Source of the DNA: Calliopum simillimum
Lineage: Eukaryota > Arthropoda > Insecta > Diptera > Lauxaniidae
Assembly (NCBI GenBank): GCA_951812925.1
Contig: OX638368.1
Span: 80,148,909-80,212,908 of the forward strand
Reading direction: 5' to 3'
DNA length: 64,000 nucleotides
Shown here: positions 10,917 to 22,660 of the stretch, piece by piece
How the letters are laid out: the number at the start of each line of letters is the position of its first letter
Numbering within the stretch: the first letter of the stretch is position 1
Notes under the pieces: model-generated
What the model was told of the DNA's origin: nothing
The model's database searches: none
Seen by the model: only the letters and a program-made list of their open reading frames with translations
Made by a program: the position numbers and the translations under genes

Positions 10917-11470
10917 ATTTCTTATATGCAGTCATATGTAGTTTTTGAAGATAAATCCAACTGGATCCTCAGAATTGCCAATATTTTTGCAGGATTTCGA
11001 GATATCGTGGCTTAAATTTGGAGAAAACGCTGTTTTTTACAATAAACTCAAGATTTAGAGAGTGTGAAAGAAACATACTTTATCTAGATCAAAAAAAAAG
11101 TTTTTAGTTTCAAAACCGCAATTTTTCCCTATTTTCGCTTCTTTAAGTCATTTTCAGAAATTCTTTTAAAAATTTGACATAAACTCAAAATTTGGGCGGT
11201 GTAATGGCCAAATGGACATAAAATTTGGACTCAGCACATTGAAATACATTAAAAAAAAATATTTAATTTAGTTCAATAAAATTTTTTTTCATTTTCATAA
11301 CTGCAATTTTTCACTATTTTTAGCGGTTTTTTGCAATTATTTCAAGATTTTGAAGGTGTATGGGCCAAACAGACCTTGGATTCGGATTCAGCGCACCAAA
11401 ATACATATAGATAGATAGGTCTGGCCAAATGTACATGCCATTTTTTTTTTTTTTTTGTGTGCCGGTGTTA
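10917..11470. repeat. Dispersed repeat with GGATTCGGATTCAG motif
   Basis: The left part (TTATATGCAGTCATATGTA, ATTTCGAGATATCGTGGCTT) recurs at 44276-44400. The right part (TTGGATTCGGATTCAGCGCA, then GTCTGGCCAAATG and a T-run) recurs at 20940-21040. These seem to be two ends of one noncoding family. No TIR or target duplication was resolved. Confidence 0.5.
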
Positions 11471-12220
11471 TAATTTTTTTTATTGAAAAATCATCAATGT
11501 CGCGTTTTCATTTTCACGTTTTATTCCAAACAACGAGTGGGCAAACTTGCTTAACCCCGTAATTCATAATATGTAATTGTGTTCTCGTATAATAAAAAAC
11601 ATGGCTCCAAACAAATTATCACAATTCTTACCAACAAAATTTGAGCTTACTCTCTTAAATTTTGTAAGTAACATTTGGTAACTATTTTTGGACACGAACA
11701 GTTTATTTTTCCATTTCCAGTTTGGTTGCCAGACCAGGGGGTCGATTCTGGTTGATTATTATGGCACTAATATATATGACATTACTCTTGCTTCGTAATG
11801 GTACTTAGGTCCTTTGGTACGACCACTCCTCAAGTAACAATAATAATTCGAATGTCGTTTCCTATAAATAAAATCAAAATTTCGCAAGCCAGGCGTAAGA
11901 TAATCAACAAGCTGTTTTAAAGGTTTTTTTGCTTTTTTAGTGTTCAGCAACTAGTAGTGACATTGTATAGCAAATATTTCTGTAGTACATACTTATAGGG
12001 CCGTGCCACAATGGGAGATTGTGGCCATAAATAGGTAAAATTTGAAAGTGCTATGGATTAAAAAAATTTTTACGCCAATCGTCAGATAATACTTAGGGAC
12101 GGAAAAAAAAACTATAAATGTTTAAAATTTTGTTTTGGCTTAGCAACACAGTGAGCCCAAAGTTGGACTTCAAACAGAAAAAATGCTCTACAGAACTTTT
12201 AAAATTAGGAACTGCTGGAT
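11471..12220. other. AT-rich sequence, no supported gene
   Basis: A 63-codon minus-strand frame at 11759-11950 reads somewhat like protein (LVDYLTPGLRNFDFIYRKRH) but has no recognisable domain and no continuation, so I do not call it. The rest is AT-rich. Confidence 0.3.
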
Positions 12221-12227
12221 AAACGCT

Positions 12228-12900
12228 CTAGTTAATTTGTTTTAAGCCCGATCCATTAATGTAGCATATCGTTAGAAAGTATATTGTCCCTACTTTGTTA
12301 AAAATATTTTTATTTTTTTTGCCGATTTTATGTGAGTTATAGTGGTTTTTCAAATATTTAAAAAAAAATGGTAAAAATGGAAAAATTGCAAACTTTGACA
12401 TTAAAAAAAAAAAAACACATTTTCTGATTTTCATTATTTTTCAATATAATATGTGGCCAAGTATGCTTAATCGATATGCAAAGTCCCTACTGCCTTTTTT
12501 GAGAACTTTTTTTTTTATAAACTTTTTCATATTGTGGTTTTTGACGTGACAAAATAAGTTGACTTTTTTGGAACGCTATTTTTAATTCGTTTGCATCGAA
12601 ACATATCAAGATAGCATTTTGTCAAAAAGTACAAGCATTTAGCTTTTAAAAAAACATTTGTTTGAGTTTTTATGTATGATAGGTGAATTATGGTGATTTT
12701 TCGAAAATTTAAGCTCAAAAAGCCAAAATCGATAAATTGCACAAATTTTGACATTAAAAAAAAAAAAAACACATTTTCTGATTTTCATTATTTTCCAATA
12801 TAATATGTGGCCAAGTATGCTTAATCGATATGCAAAGTCCCTACTGCCTTTTTTGAGAACTTTTTTTTCTATGAATTTTTTCCTGTAGCAGTTTTTGAGA
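12228..12900. repeat. 353-bp tandem repeat, two diverged units
   Basis: A block starting TTTGACATTAAAAAAAAA, followed by TATAATATGTGGCCAAGTAT and CAAAGTCCCTACTGCC, occurs at about 12395-12540 and again, nearly identical, at 12748-12900. The first 200 bp of each unit are much more diverged, so the conserved part is confined to the 3' half. Noncoding. Confidence 0.6.
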
Positions 12901-13088
12901 AAAAAAATATTTTTATTTCTTTACATTCTGCAACGTTTTACAATATATTTATCAATTTTAAGCTTACAGTCTTCTTAAATTCCAAAAAAAATTTTTTTAA
13001 GAGAAGAGTGACAGGTAACGGGTATATTTCCTCCTTTAAATCCCCCTTGGGACTCACCCTTTCTTAAAATAAGCCAAGAGCATATTGA

Positions 13089-13379
13089 AGGCTATACAAA
13101 AAACATTATAATTGGTATAATATCATACAAGCACTTCAAATACCAATTGGTAGTCTTTCCGAAGAAGCTCAGGAAGCATCAAACAAAGTTTTTAAAAGCG
13201 CTAGGTTACACAACAGCAGATTGTGCTCTAGAGTAGCAAACAACGAAGACGTTTTGCATTACATGCTGATCTCTTCTGATCCGATTATTAGCCAAATCCG
13301 AGTAAAACGTGATAAAAAATATAAAGAGTTATCACCAGAAGCTCAAGAGGTGTTGCAATTAAATGAAAAAACTAATTAA
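13089..13379 (+). pseudogene. C-terminal fragment of an unnamed insect transposon-like ORF
   Basis: One frame stays open for about 97 codons to the TAA at 13377-13379. It reads YNWYNIIQALQIPIGSLSEE, then RLHNSRLCSRVANNEDVLHY, then SDPIISQIRVKRDKKYKELS. The SLSEEAQEA...SR...NEDV...SSDPII arrangement is one I associate with the C-terminus of a repeated insect transposon protein, but I cannot name the family with confidence. A TGA at 13086 closes the frame upstream. The fragment is truncated at its 5' side and has no visible TIR. Confidence 0.45.
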
Positions 13380-13990
13380 AATAAATTTATTTTTTGGTAG
13401 GCGTGGCACTGCCCATTTTTCTAGTGCGGATTATTTGTTCTGATGGTCTTTTCATATATACCAAATAATATCTATCTTCGTCAAATATTTTCAGAAATAT
13501 GATGAGTTTTCTTTTTTTGAAGGCGTGGCACCGCCCATTTGTCCTAAGAACATTATTTGTCCTCATGATTTTTAAACATTTACCAAATCTCATTTATCTG
13601 CGTCAAAGAGTTTCGGTGATATGATAAGTCAATTTTTTGGGGGGCGTGGTACCGCCCACTTTTTTAGTATATAGCTTAGCCTTTTTTTGTACTAGCATAA
13701 TGTAAAAACTTTTTTAAAATCGGATACTTAATTTCCGAGTTAATAAGGGACAAATACACAAACAAACAAAATCTATTTTTTATAAAGTTGATTTTCGTTT
13801 ATTCCTCATATCTTGAAAACTATAAAAGATAGCGCAAAATTTTTAACATTTTTGAAATAAGCGGGGTCAAGTTATTGAAAATTGATACCCATTTTGAAAA
13901 AAAAATCGGACCACGCCCCAACTTTGTATGGGAGGTAGGCGTGTCCGTCGGCGGATTTTGTTCATATTCACAGATTTTTATTATTTTAAT
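13380..13990. repeat. About 122-bp tandem repeat with GGCGTGGCACCGCCCA
   Basis: Three consecutive units (starting near 13392, 13519 and 13639) each carry a GGCGTGG(C/T)AC(C/T)GCCCA core. The first two continue into a TACCAAAT block. A fourth related block (GGGAGGTAGGCGTGTCCGTC) is at 13930. Noncoding. Confidence 0.55.
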
Positions 13991-15386
13991 GTAAAAAACA
14001 TCTGTACCAAATCTCAATAGCCTAGCTCTATTATTGCTATATATGACCGCCGTTCCATACAAACCCTCCCATTGTGCGTGCGCAGGATTTGCTCTTGGGT
14101 GGGTTTTTCATAAAAAAAAAAACCTAATAATACTATAAAACGCTGAGTACATGTATGCCATTCGAAAGGTACTAAAACGACACTTAGCGTAAAAAAAGTT
14201 GACAACAAAATAACATGTTTAAATGGTGCAAATTAAAAGAAATGCAAAAGTGCAAAAAATTCAAAATTTTCGAAGAAAAAATGGCATAAAAAAAGTCCAT
14301 TTTTAATAATATGTACCATTTTTTTTACTTTGTTTATGAAATTAAGTCGATAGCACAAATTCTGGTCACAAAAGCGCATTGAGTCCTGCTGTTTGTAATA
14401 AAAATGGTTTGAGCTATCTTTCGGTCAGGGTAGTTTGCATTAAGATTTTAGAAAATCAGAATAAATTTTAAATTTGGAAAGTAGTTTTGCAAGCAAACTA
14501 AAACAAAATTAGTGATTTGTTCCCTAATGAATAGATTAATTCAATGAAATGTGTATTGATTTAAATCATTTTTCATGTTTAATTGCTTTAAGGCTTTGTT
14601 GGTCAGATTTTTTTTGCAAAGTTGTTCACTGGGGTCCAAGTATACAGAAAAAGTTTATTTTTAAATCGTTTTTCAGGGTCGAATTTCGGTAACTAAATGG
14701 CCTTTACATTGTTTCTGTATTAAAAAACAAGGTTTGACAAAAACTAACTAAAAGCTATGTACGTAGTTAGCTTTCCGTTTAGTTTTAAATTCAAAAATCG
14801 TATATTTGAAAATTCTATCTGACCGCGTTAAGGCAACATTGTATTTTTAAGAACTTTTTTTGAAATTTTTTTGTTGTAAAAAAAAAATGAATTTTTGGGT
14901 TTTTAAAGAAAATTAACAAGAAATGAAAACAAAAATGCATATTTTCAATGCAAGTTTTAATGTTGAATTCGAATCTGGCCTTAGAATAGCTATATCTCGT
15001 ATGGTTTTGAGAAATTATAACCTAAAAGTTTTGTTTTTTGAGATTTTTGAGGTTATATAACAAAACAAGGAAAACTTTAGCCACAAAACCTGATAACGAA
15101 GCTTAAAGCCAAAATCCGAATCTGTTAACCGTTTTTTTCTATCACGTCTGAGATCCGAGTTATCCTTGATTTAAAGTGCAGAAAACGCTATTTTCAGATA
15201 TACGGCGTGCATCCAGGTATGATCGATTCCGCTCTGGAAATTTTGTTGTAAATCTTGTCGACTATGCACCAAAAAAGTGAACGAAATTCTTGAAAAGGTG
15301 GAGGATGACCGACACAATAGCAGTGAAAACATCGCTACATAATCTGAGTGAAAAAAATCCCATTGACATCTTTCAGTATGTGAATC
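13991..15386. other. AT-rich sequence, no gene recognised
   Basis: Nothing codes here with confidence. From about 15170 the sequence resembles decayed mariner DNA upstream of the fragment at 15387, but the frames are broken too often to follow. Confidence 0.35.
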
Positions 15387-15488
15387 TCGGACTACCATAT
15401 GTTTCACTCGTTGCAAAATTATCTTGATAGCGTAAAATCGAACTCCTAAATGGTCTTGACCGAGTTTTTCGAGCAGAAACCCTTTAAC
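15387..15488 (+). pseudogene. mariner-family transposase C-terminal remnant
   Basis: The plus strand reads SDYHMFHSLQNYLDS, then a stop, then a segment ending LTEFFEQKPF. SDYH(L/M)F(R/H)SLQN(Y/H)L is the signature after the third catalytic aspartate in the mariner family (DD34D). Upstream frames are full of stops, so only this patch is recognisable. A weak 107-codon frame on the opposite strand is a shadow. Confidence 0.5.
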
Positions 15489-16993
15489 CCTCAAGTTCCC
15501 AAGAAGGCCTGTAGACAGCCTAATTTAAAAAAATTCTATGAATCGTATGTTTTAAGTTTTGTAGCTGATTTTTTGGACTTATAAAGAAAAATCCCCATTC
15601 TTTTAAATAAATGCGGTTGCGTAAAGCAGCAATATGTGCAAAAGCCGTTATTGTAAGTCAAAGCTGAATTTTGTGAAAAAGTGAAAAATTAATTATTTTG
15701 TATTTTGCGCTTGAAACAAAAACTTTTTAATAATATTTCTTGAACTCCATAAGAATTAAAAAAATTATGAAATGTAGCTAATTATGTGTACTGTAAGAAA
15801 AATACTCAATTTGATAAAATAATGTTTTAACTTTCCCCTCACTCATCCCAAATCGCACAGTGTCTGTAGGCCGTTTTGGGATAAAAGCATAAAAATGTTG
15901 TAACTGTTACTATATATTTTTTTTGAATTTTTTACTAATTTTTACTAAAATCTTGTATGCCACAAAACTTAAGTCGTATCTTTAGCTGTATATAAAAAAA
16001 AAATCCTACAAATGGTGCTTAAAATTATTTGATTGCGAAGGATTTTCGTACAGAGGGTATACCTGGAGCTCTAAATGGAGCGCATTCCCAATCGTGGCTA
16101 TCTTCATATTCCAAACACTCTTAGATTATGAAAGACCAATGTATAATAAGAGAAAATATTTTTAACAGAAATTTGTAGCTGCGCCGATCGGGTAGATTTA
16201 TCAATAACTATGTGAACATATAACAAGGTCATTCGATGGACACCTACGAATGCTAGAACAAAACATTCTTTGCTCATAAAGATATTCATTCTATAGTTTC
16301 CCGTTTCAATCTTGCCGCCAGGAAATACGTTAGGATTTCATGTCGAAATGTTATTTATGAGAACAAATATCAAATGGTTCGGGCATGTCGGCCGATACAA
16401 ATTTTTTTGGAAGATTTCGACAAATTCCAGTTGCTTATTTCACCATTAAGATTTATTGATGAATTAACGGTAGCAGCACTAACAAGTCCACGCTCTTTAA
16501 TCACGACTAGAGTCTTATTCTTATAAGCTAAGCTTTGGTAGATCCTTTGGAGATAGAAGCTTCTGTCGTAAGTTAATTCTTCTGTAATGGTAGAGTGTTG
16601 TCTTGACGGCAAAGGCTGCAAATGAAATCGCTGGAGATAATCCCACGTCTTATACAGACGAATCATCAAGACAGGAAACTGATGTTAGGAGTTCTAATCA
16701 CTAAAATTTTGGATTCAGGTCTCACAAACACTGTGTTCATTTAAGAATATGGATATGGCATAAGCTCCCGTTCCTAGATGACTTGCATTGTGCCTGAAAA
16801 AAGACGATGCAAAACCATATTTTTCACAAATAAATTTTTATCTCTCACTGATAGACGGAGTGTCAATATTCTGATTGCACATCTGAAGCACAAGTTTAAT
16901 GCAGCAAAAGTAGTATACAAGTGGCCCAGCGAATACATTTGCCTCCCGGAGCCCACTTTGTGTGGCCAAAAAAAAAAAAGCACAATATCTATA
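15489..16993. other. Unassigned sequence with one coding-like minus frame
   Basis: Mostly AT-rich. On the minus strand, 16669 to 16370, a 99-codon frame includes KTLVVIKERGLVSAATVN and ISNWNLSKSSKKICIGRH. Its codon use is less AT-driven than its surroundings, so it may be an exon or gene fragment. I do not recognise it and see no splice evidence. Confidence 0.3.
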
Positions 16994-17569
16994 TCAAGCC
17001 CTAACCGCCAAAAAGACTTAACTGACAAAAAGTAAATTTTACAGGAGAAGGTTTTTTTTTAAATATCTGTGCATTTAGTATAGCTATTACAGCGAAATTA
17101 AGTATGTAAGCTATGTTTTGTGTTAGACATGCGATGCAACTAGTTTCATTCACCTATTTATAATATAACGGCTATTCTTCAGTTTTTTGTCACTTAAGTC
17201 ATTTTTTCATTTCCAGTTTCCCCATCTGATCTTCAGTTTTTGTACCAACAAACATTTGTGGTCACATATACTATTAACCCTCCACAAGACTTTTTAATAA
17301 ATTTTCCTTTTTATTACATTATTTGCAAATTATTTTTGACACAAAAAGCAAAAAAGACTTAACCAACAACTCGCAGTCACAAAAAAGATAAACAAAATAC
17401 TTCGAATGTCGGTTAAGTCTTAATTGCTTTTGCTAAAACTCCGTAACGGTACTTTTTACAGTTATGAAATTTGTAGAGAAGATGCGTATGGACACGAATT
17501 ATAGGTTTTCATCAAAAAACGAAAATCCGAAATCGTGTCAGTTAAGTCTTTTTGGCGGTTAGGGCTCGA
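16994..17569. mobile_element. 576-bp TA-flanked MITE with AAGACTTAAC motifs
   Basis: The ends are TC(A/G)AGCCCTAACCGCC followed by AAAAAGACTTAACTGACA, inverted at 16994 and 17569. TA occurs on both sides (16992-16993 and 17570-17571). The decamer AAGACTTAAC recurs inside in both orientations (near 17350 and 17420), which may be internal transposase sites. No transposase is encoded. The Tc1/mariner-like placement rests on the TA flanks alone. Confidence 0.6.
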
Positions 17570-17776
17570 TATATTAAGAACTCATTTTGCGGCCTCTTGA
17601 ACTTTGCCACCTTAACGTGCCGCCTGGGGCCGTGGCCACCATTGATCCCCATAGCTACGCCAGTTCATACATATGTAGTGTCCGTCGTCAATTAGAATGA
17701 TCCCAGCGAATCCTACATAACCATATTGAATTATGGACTGACCCGTTTAACACATGTATGTATTCTCCTTTAACTC
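17570..17776. other. Probable 3' tail region of the adjacent non-LTR element
   Basis: It includes a GC-richer patch (CGCCTGGGGCCGTGGCCACC) and CATAGCTACGCCAGTTCATA, a phrase of the type seen in non-LTR and satellite-like repeats. As the retrotransposon fragment at 17777-18184 lies on the minus strand, this would be its 3' side. No poly(A) tract marks an end. Confidence 0.3.
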
Positions 17777-18184
17777 CTAGGAGGAGCATAGGGCCAATAT
17801 GAAATCTCTCCATTTATCACGATCCCTTGCGATGACTTTGATCTCTTGCCACGATTTTCCCGATTCTTGGATTTCCTTTTCCAACGACCTTTTCCAGTTG
17901 GTTTTGGGTCTACCACGTCCTCTACTGCCTTGTGGATTCCACTCAAGGGCCTGGCGACAAACTTCGCTGTGTGGTTTCCGGAGAGTGTGAATAATCCATC
18001 CCCATTTGCGCAGCTTGATCTCGTTTGCTATAGCCTTCTGTTTGCATTTTTGATGTAGCTCGGCATTTGATAAAGTGCGAGGCCACCAAACCTTTAGTAT
18101 ACGCCTTAAGCATTTGTTGACGAATACTTGCAGCTTGTTCGTTAGTTGTTCAGTAACAAGCCATGTTTCGCACCCATATAACAC
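17777..18184 (-). pseudogene. Non-LTR retrotransposon RT C-terminal fragment
   Basis: The 135-codon minus-strand frame begins LYGCETW, then reads FVNKCLRRILKVWWPRTLSN, RKWGWIIHTLRK, GRGRPKTNWKRSLEKE and WRDFILALCSS. This is the standard C-terminus of endonuclease/reverse-transcriptase proteins of RTE/CR1-type non-LTR elements. The catalytic RT and endonuclease domains are absent, so it is a 5'-truncated dead copy, the normal outcome of incomplete target-primed reverse transcription. Confidence 0.75.
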
Positions 18185-19853
18185 ATACTATGATACATTT
18201 TTCTAAATTTACTACCACAAAGAAATTTAAAAAGGGTAAGATATAATCAAAACGATGCCTTGCTTTCTTACTCAAAAAATATCAAGTTGACAGAGAATAA
18301 AATTGAATCGGATTTTATCGTCAATCAAAGTCCATTCAAATAAAATAACATTCTATACCAATTCAAAAACCCAACATCAGCAACGATAAGGTTAATAAAA
18401 ATTAATAAAGCTGAAAACCCAAAGAAAAATCAACAAATCTTTATTTCTTTTATATCATTTCATATTTTACAAAAAACTGCCGAATTATCCAGCTCGATAC
18501 TACAAAGAAGCTTCTTAATTGAATGCACTAAGCCCATCATCAATTCTACAAAATTGTAATTCATTTTGACAATAAAATACTTTTTCCAAAACTTCAGTTC
18601 GATTATTATTTATTAACATAAATTGAGAGAATGTCTACAAAAGGAATTGAAAAAAATGAGAAAGTCGCATTAATAAGACAAGGATGCACGATCACACGGA
18701 TAGGGCAAAAGTGGTTATTTTTTTCCCGATGCTAGAAGAAATGTAACTGGTGTAATACGAGATTTGTAACTCTTATATAATAAGGTTGGTAACGGTTACA
18801 GGATTTGCTGGGATTCTTTTGTTTTTTTAACAATAAAACAACATTTTGATTATACTTATGTATATACGGGTATATTCTCATTCACCGATGCCCAAAAATA
18901 GATATTACATTTAATCAATTGAAATAGTTAATCGTAACTTGAGTTTACTTAATTTTTCTATTCGATTTTTGAATAAAAATACAAAGAATCCATATAAATC
19001 ATTTTATATTTTTTTTGGCTTACTTGCCCAAGGCGGCCTCTAGACACGCTAACTTCTACACCCCCTACCGCGACTCCTACCTAGCCAAAAATTTTTTTCT
19101 TGAACAAACATTGTTTCTACACCCCAAAACTACCTCCTGTAATTTTTTTAGCTAAAAAAAAATTTCGGAACTAGAGGGTTAAGAATGGCGAGTGGTGGTC
19201 AATAACAATGGAAAATATTAGACTAAACAGAGTTATTTTGATATGTGAACAAAAAAAAAATTCTTTTTTTTTTGCTATTTTGAAATTCGATTAAAAAGCA
19301 CCTAATTTTTACGACCTTTGAGGCTGAATTACTTTTAATACAGGAATGATCTCGATATCGATGTTTGAATTTTTTTTTTAAATACCAAAATAAAACGATT
19401 CCAATTGAAAAATAGCTGGTTCTAATTTTTTTGATCAGAACACTATTCAATTTATATTTTTTGTTACTTTCTTTCTAAAAACCTTCATAACTGCTAATGG
19501 CTAACCCGCAGGAATAGTCAAAATGACTATGATATTATAAATAAAATTATAGGCACGTGAACTAATTAGATTAATTCTATTTTATTTCAATACATATTTT
19601 CAATTCATAAATATTTATTTTTTTGGGTAAAAGATCTTCCTGGGGGGGGGGGGTTTGAACCCCCAAAACCCCTCCCGTGCGCACGGGCCTGCATACTGAC
19701 TCAATTACCCCTGTTTAAGGTGTTATTTTTGTACCTTTGGGTTAAAATTTTATACAAAAATTATAAAATATTTGTATTGGGCCGGATAAATTTGTTTGGA
19801 AGGCAAAAAATTTACAAATTATATAGCAACACTCAACATTTTCTGCTCTATAT
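18185..19853. other. AT-rich sequence, no gene recognised
   Basis: Two small points only. A CCCCCTACCGCGACTCCTACC stretch lies near 19060. A G-run hairpin (GGGGGTTTGAACCCCC, then CCGTGCGCACGG) lies at 19640-19690; the first part looks like a tRNA T-arm but no tRNA fold surrounds it. Confidence 0.3.
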
Positions 19854-20015
19854 TGTTACGAAATTTCCTGTCTCTTATGACGATAATTTCAGTCTCTTCC
19901 AGTTTTCTGAGTTCGATCACTGGATTGTGTAGCAATCAAAAACACACTCTCTATTTAGTTATAAAATGATTTATTTAAATTACAATCGTTTATTTTTACG
20001 CGGTACAATTGTTTA
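19854..20015 (-). repeat. Partial LTR of the 23-31 kb Gypsy family
   Basis: The reverse complement matches the last 160 bp or so of the Gypsy LTR, including the poly(A) signal region, GATTGCTACACAATCCAGTG, and the terminal GGAAATTTCGTAACA. This copy keeps the CA at the LTR end that the 3' LTR at 31139 has lost. Upstream sequence diverges after about 20015, so it is a fragment or a diverged solo LTR. Confidence 0.7.
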
Positions 20016-20099
20016 TTGTTGTTTGCGGAACGTCGCACCATTTTTCGGCGAGCTCAAGGCAGGGCTCTAATTCGCTAGCGTGCCAAGCTTCCCACTAAC

Positions 20100-20480
20100 C
20101 ACATATTACAAACCCCTGGATGGATTTGGAAAATATTGATGTCATATGAAAGGTATTTTGTTGTTATTGTTGTTGTTTTTGTTGGTGCTGTTGATTTATT
20201 TGTCGTTGTAATTCAAAAATTTTACAAAATTTAAAAAAAGGTCATATCTCGAAAGCTATGAATCCAATTGAAAATATGTTCAAAGCATTTTTATAGGCTG
20301 TTAAAATACCTTTCATATGACACCAATATTTTATAAATTTATCCAGGGGTTCCCAACTTATAGCGGTTTTCATAGAAGATATATCCGGATCTTCCGATGG
20401 TTATGTCTCCGAAAATAGGTCCGAAATATCCTTTTTGATCACATATTCTTTTTAAGGACTAAGAACTCAATGATAAAAAA
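20100..20480. repeat. F1 foldback repeat, partial copy
   Basis: It holds both orientations of the F1 words (GATGTCATATGAAAGGTATT near 20135 and its complement near 20310, and TTCCGATGGTTATGTCTCCG at 20390), separated by a GTT/GTTTTT-rich centre. F1 recurs at least eight times in this window and also forms the arms of the 1.9-kb F2 elements. Confidence 0.55.
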
Positions 20481-20484
20481 TTAG

Positions 20485-20810
20485 CTAGCTACCAACAAAT
20501 CACGTGTCAAGTGGTTTTGTGGTGTGAGCTTACTTTTTATGTTTTGTAAGTAAAAACACCAACATTACAAAAACAACGCAAAGTGCATAGGTAAAAAACC
20601 AAAAAACTGTTGGTCACCTAGGTGAATTCGACTGAAGATCCCATATGGTTATGGGTGAAACGTATTGAAAACCAACCTACCAACAATTTTTTGGCTTTTT
20701 TACCTATGCATTTTGCCTTGTTTTTGTAATGTTGGTGTTTTTACTCAAAAAACATAGAAAAGTAAGCTCACACCACAAAACCACTTGACACGTGATTTGT
20801 TGGTAGCTAG
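20485..20810. mobile_element. 326-bp MITE with about 120-bp TIRs
   Basis: The left arm, starting CTAGCTACCAACAAATCACG, and the right arm, ending in its complement at 20810, are near-perfect inverted copies. The loop contains CACCTAGGTG. Outside, TTA lies on both sides if one extra G is allowed at the left end, which would fit a 3-bp TWA duplication (PIF/Harbinger), but this is ambiguous. No coding capacity. Confidence 0.65.
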
Positions 20811-21489
20811 TTAATGTATGTAAAATTATCTGTTCAAAACAACAAAAAAAGTATAAAAAATTAGTTTCAGAATTTTAGCGAATTTATCACTAAACGACAC
20901 ATGACCTCCATATGACCTTGAAATATTTTTTCTCAGACGTTCTGGAAAATAACGGACCCTGGATTCGGATTCAGAACGTCAAAGTCCCTAGGAAACACAT
21001 AGCCTGGTCAAAATGCCATGACATTTTTTTTCGTACACCTGTGTAATTTAAGAGAGTAGTAGCAAAACTGCTCTCAGCAAGAGATTTAACTACAAAAAAT
21101 ATGGGAACAAGAGTTAGTCAAAAGCTTGGCTAAAGTTTCTACTGTCACAATTTTAAAACATAAATAAACAAATAAATAAATGAAAAAAGTTTTGTACTAT
21201 GAGAATATGAATTTTTTTTTTATTTCTAGCGAAATCCCATAGAAAAAAAAGAGAAAACAAAATAAGAATGTATTTTTTAATACAATTATTTTATTTCCAT
21301 GGACGCAAGTTCTTAGTGTGTCCACACTTCTTCTTAATGAAAATCTGCATTTGTATGGATGCCACTTAGTTTGCTTTTTGTTTATTTTTTTGGCGTTTAA
21401 TTTATTTTGAAATTTTTTTGTTTTACCCGCACAAACCGCGTACTGTAAATTTTTTGTCAATTGTGACTTTATTGAACAACAACAAAAAG
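20811..21489. other. Mixed repeat fragments
   Basis: 20940-21040 is the right part of the GGATTCGGATTCAG repeat (see 10917). The rest is AT-rich. A 119-codon minus-strand frame at 21197-21556 has no protein features and runs into F1 repeat sequence, so it is not called. Confidence 0.35.
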
Positions 21490-22660
21490 TTCTGGTCGTC
21501 ACTTCTTTCGGAGATATAACCATCGGAAGATCGGATTTTAAAAATATTGATGTCATATGAAAGATATTACCAGGCTATATAATTGCTCTAAAAAATTTTT
21601 GAGTCACAGTTTTCGAGATATGACAATTTTTCAAAAATTTACCTAATTTTTTCCCCAAAAAACCGTTATTTTTCCCAAAAAAAATGTATTATTAACCTAT
21701 AATTTTAATACCTGAATTAAGAAGCCCAATTTATTTCCATTCATTTGATATGCGACATGTATCTGAAATTGCATCATTAATGAATTTTTATAGAAAAAAA
21801 AAAAAAATGGACCAAACCAATTTTCTTTATATTAGTAACTTTAAACAACAACAATGCCAGAATATACAACAACAACAACTTTTCATCAACAACTTTACAA
21901 CAACAAATTTACTACTACTACTACAACAACAGTAATTTTACATAAGAGTAGGTGTAAGAGATAGGGCTGCGGCCGCAGCTCAAGCTTTAAAAACTCTGAA
22001 AAATCCAACACCGGCTTCGCGGCGGCCTTCGGCCGTGGATCAATCTATAACATATCCACACGTAGTTTGCTAGCCACATTGCGCGCGCAATTTTTAATAA
22101 AAATTTAAAATTTTTTTAAATAATAAGTAGCTGCTGCACTTGCAATATCTAAAAATTAAAAATTTTTTGAATATAATAAGTAGCTGCTGCGCTAGCACAA
22201 GTAGCTGATTCTCTTTGTTGTTGTTGTTGTTGAAGTAGTAGTAGTGGTAAAGTTGTTGTTGTCTGTTCTGGCATTGTTGTTGTTAAAAGTTCCTAATTTC
22301 AAGAAAATTTACTTGGTGCATTTTTGTTTTTTTGTATAGAAATTTATTAATGATACAATTTCAGATACATGTCACATATCAAATGAAAGGAAATAAATTG
22401 GTCTTCCTAATTTAGTTAATAAAATTATAGGTTGATTTTACATTTTTTGGGAAAAAAAATGGGGTGATTTTTGAACACTTGTCAATCTCGAAAACTGTGA
22501 CTCAAATTAAAAAATTTTGTACATCAATCATATAGCCCTCCATTCAGGAGTTTCCAACTAATATTGATTTTTATAAAAGATATATCCCGGTCTGCCGATG
22601 GCTATTTCTCTGAAAGTAGATCCGCCCAGACATTTTTGATTAGATAAATTCTAGACTTTT
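21490..22660. repeat. F1 foldback repeat with GC-rich centre
   Basis: The arms carry GGAGATATAACCATCGGAAG, CGAGATATGACAATTTTTC and a CAACAACAA/GTTGTTGTT tract, and appear inverted at 21490-21940 and 22215-22650. The centre (21948-22106) is the GC-rich dispersed repeat. Noncoding; the CAA tract gives a spurious Gln/Leu-rich frame. Confidence 0.6.
21948..22106 (+). repeat. GC-rich dispersed repeat, copy 2
   Basis: It contains GGGCTGCGGCCGCAGCTC, CAACACCGGCTTCGCGGCGG and GTTTGCTAGCCACATTGCGC. It matches 31250-31405 in the same orientation and 2418-2625 inverted. Confidence 0.65.

Noticed and set aside
15171..15494. 107-codon minus-strand ORF
   Set aside because: The plus strand of the same DNA carries a mariner signature, so the minus frame is a shadow.
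19640..19700. T-arm-like GGTTTGAACCCCC hairpin
   Set aside because: No acceptor stem, D-arm or anticodon arm could be drawn around it, so it is not called a tRNA gene.
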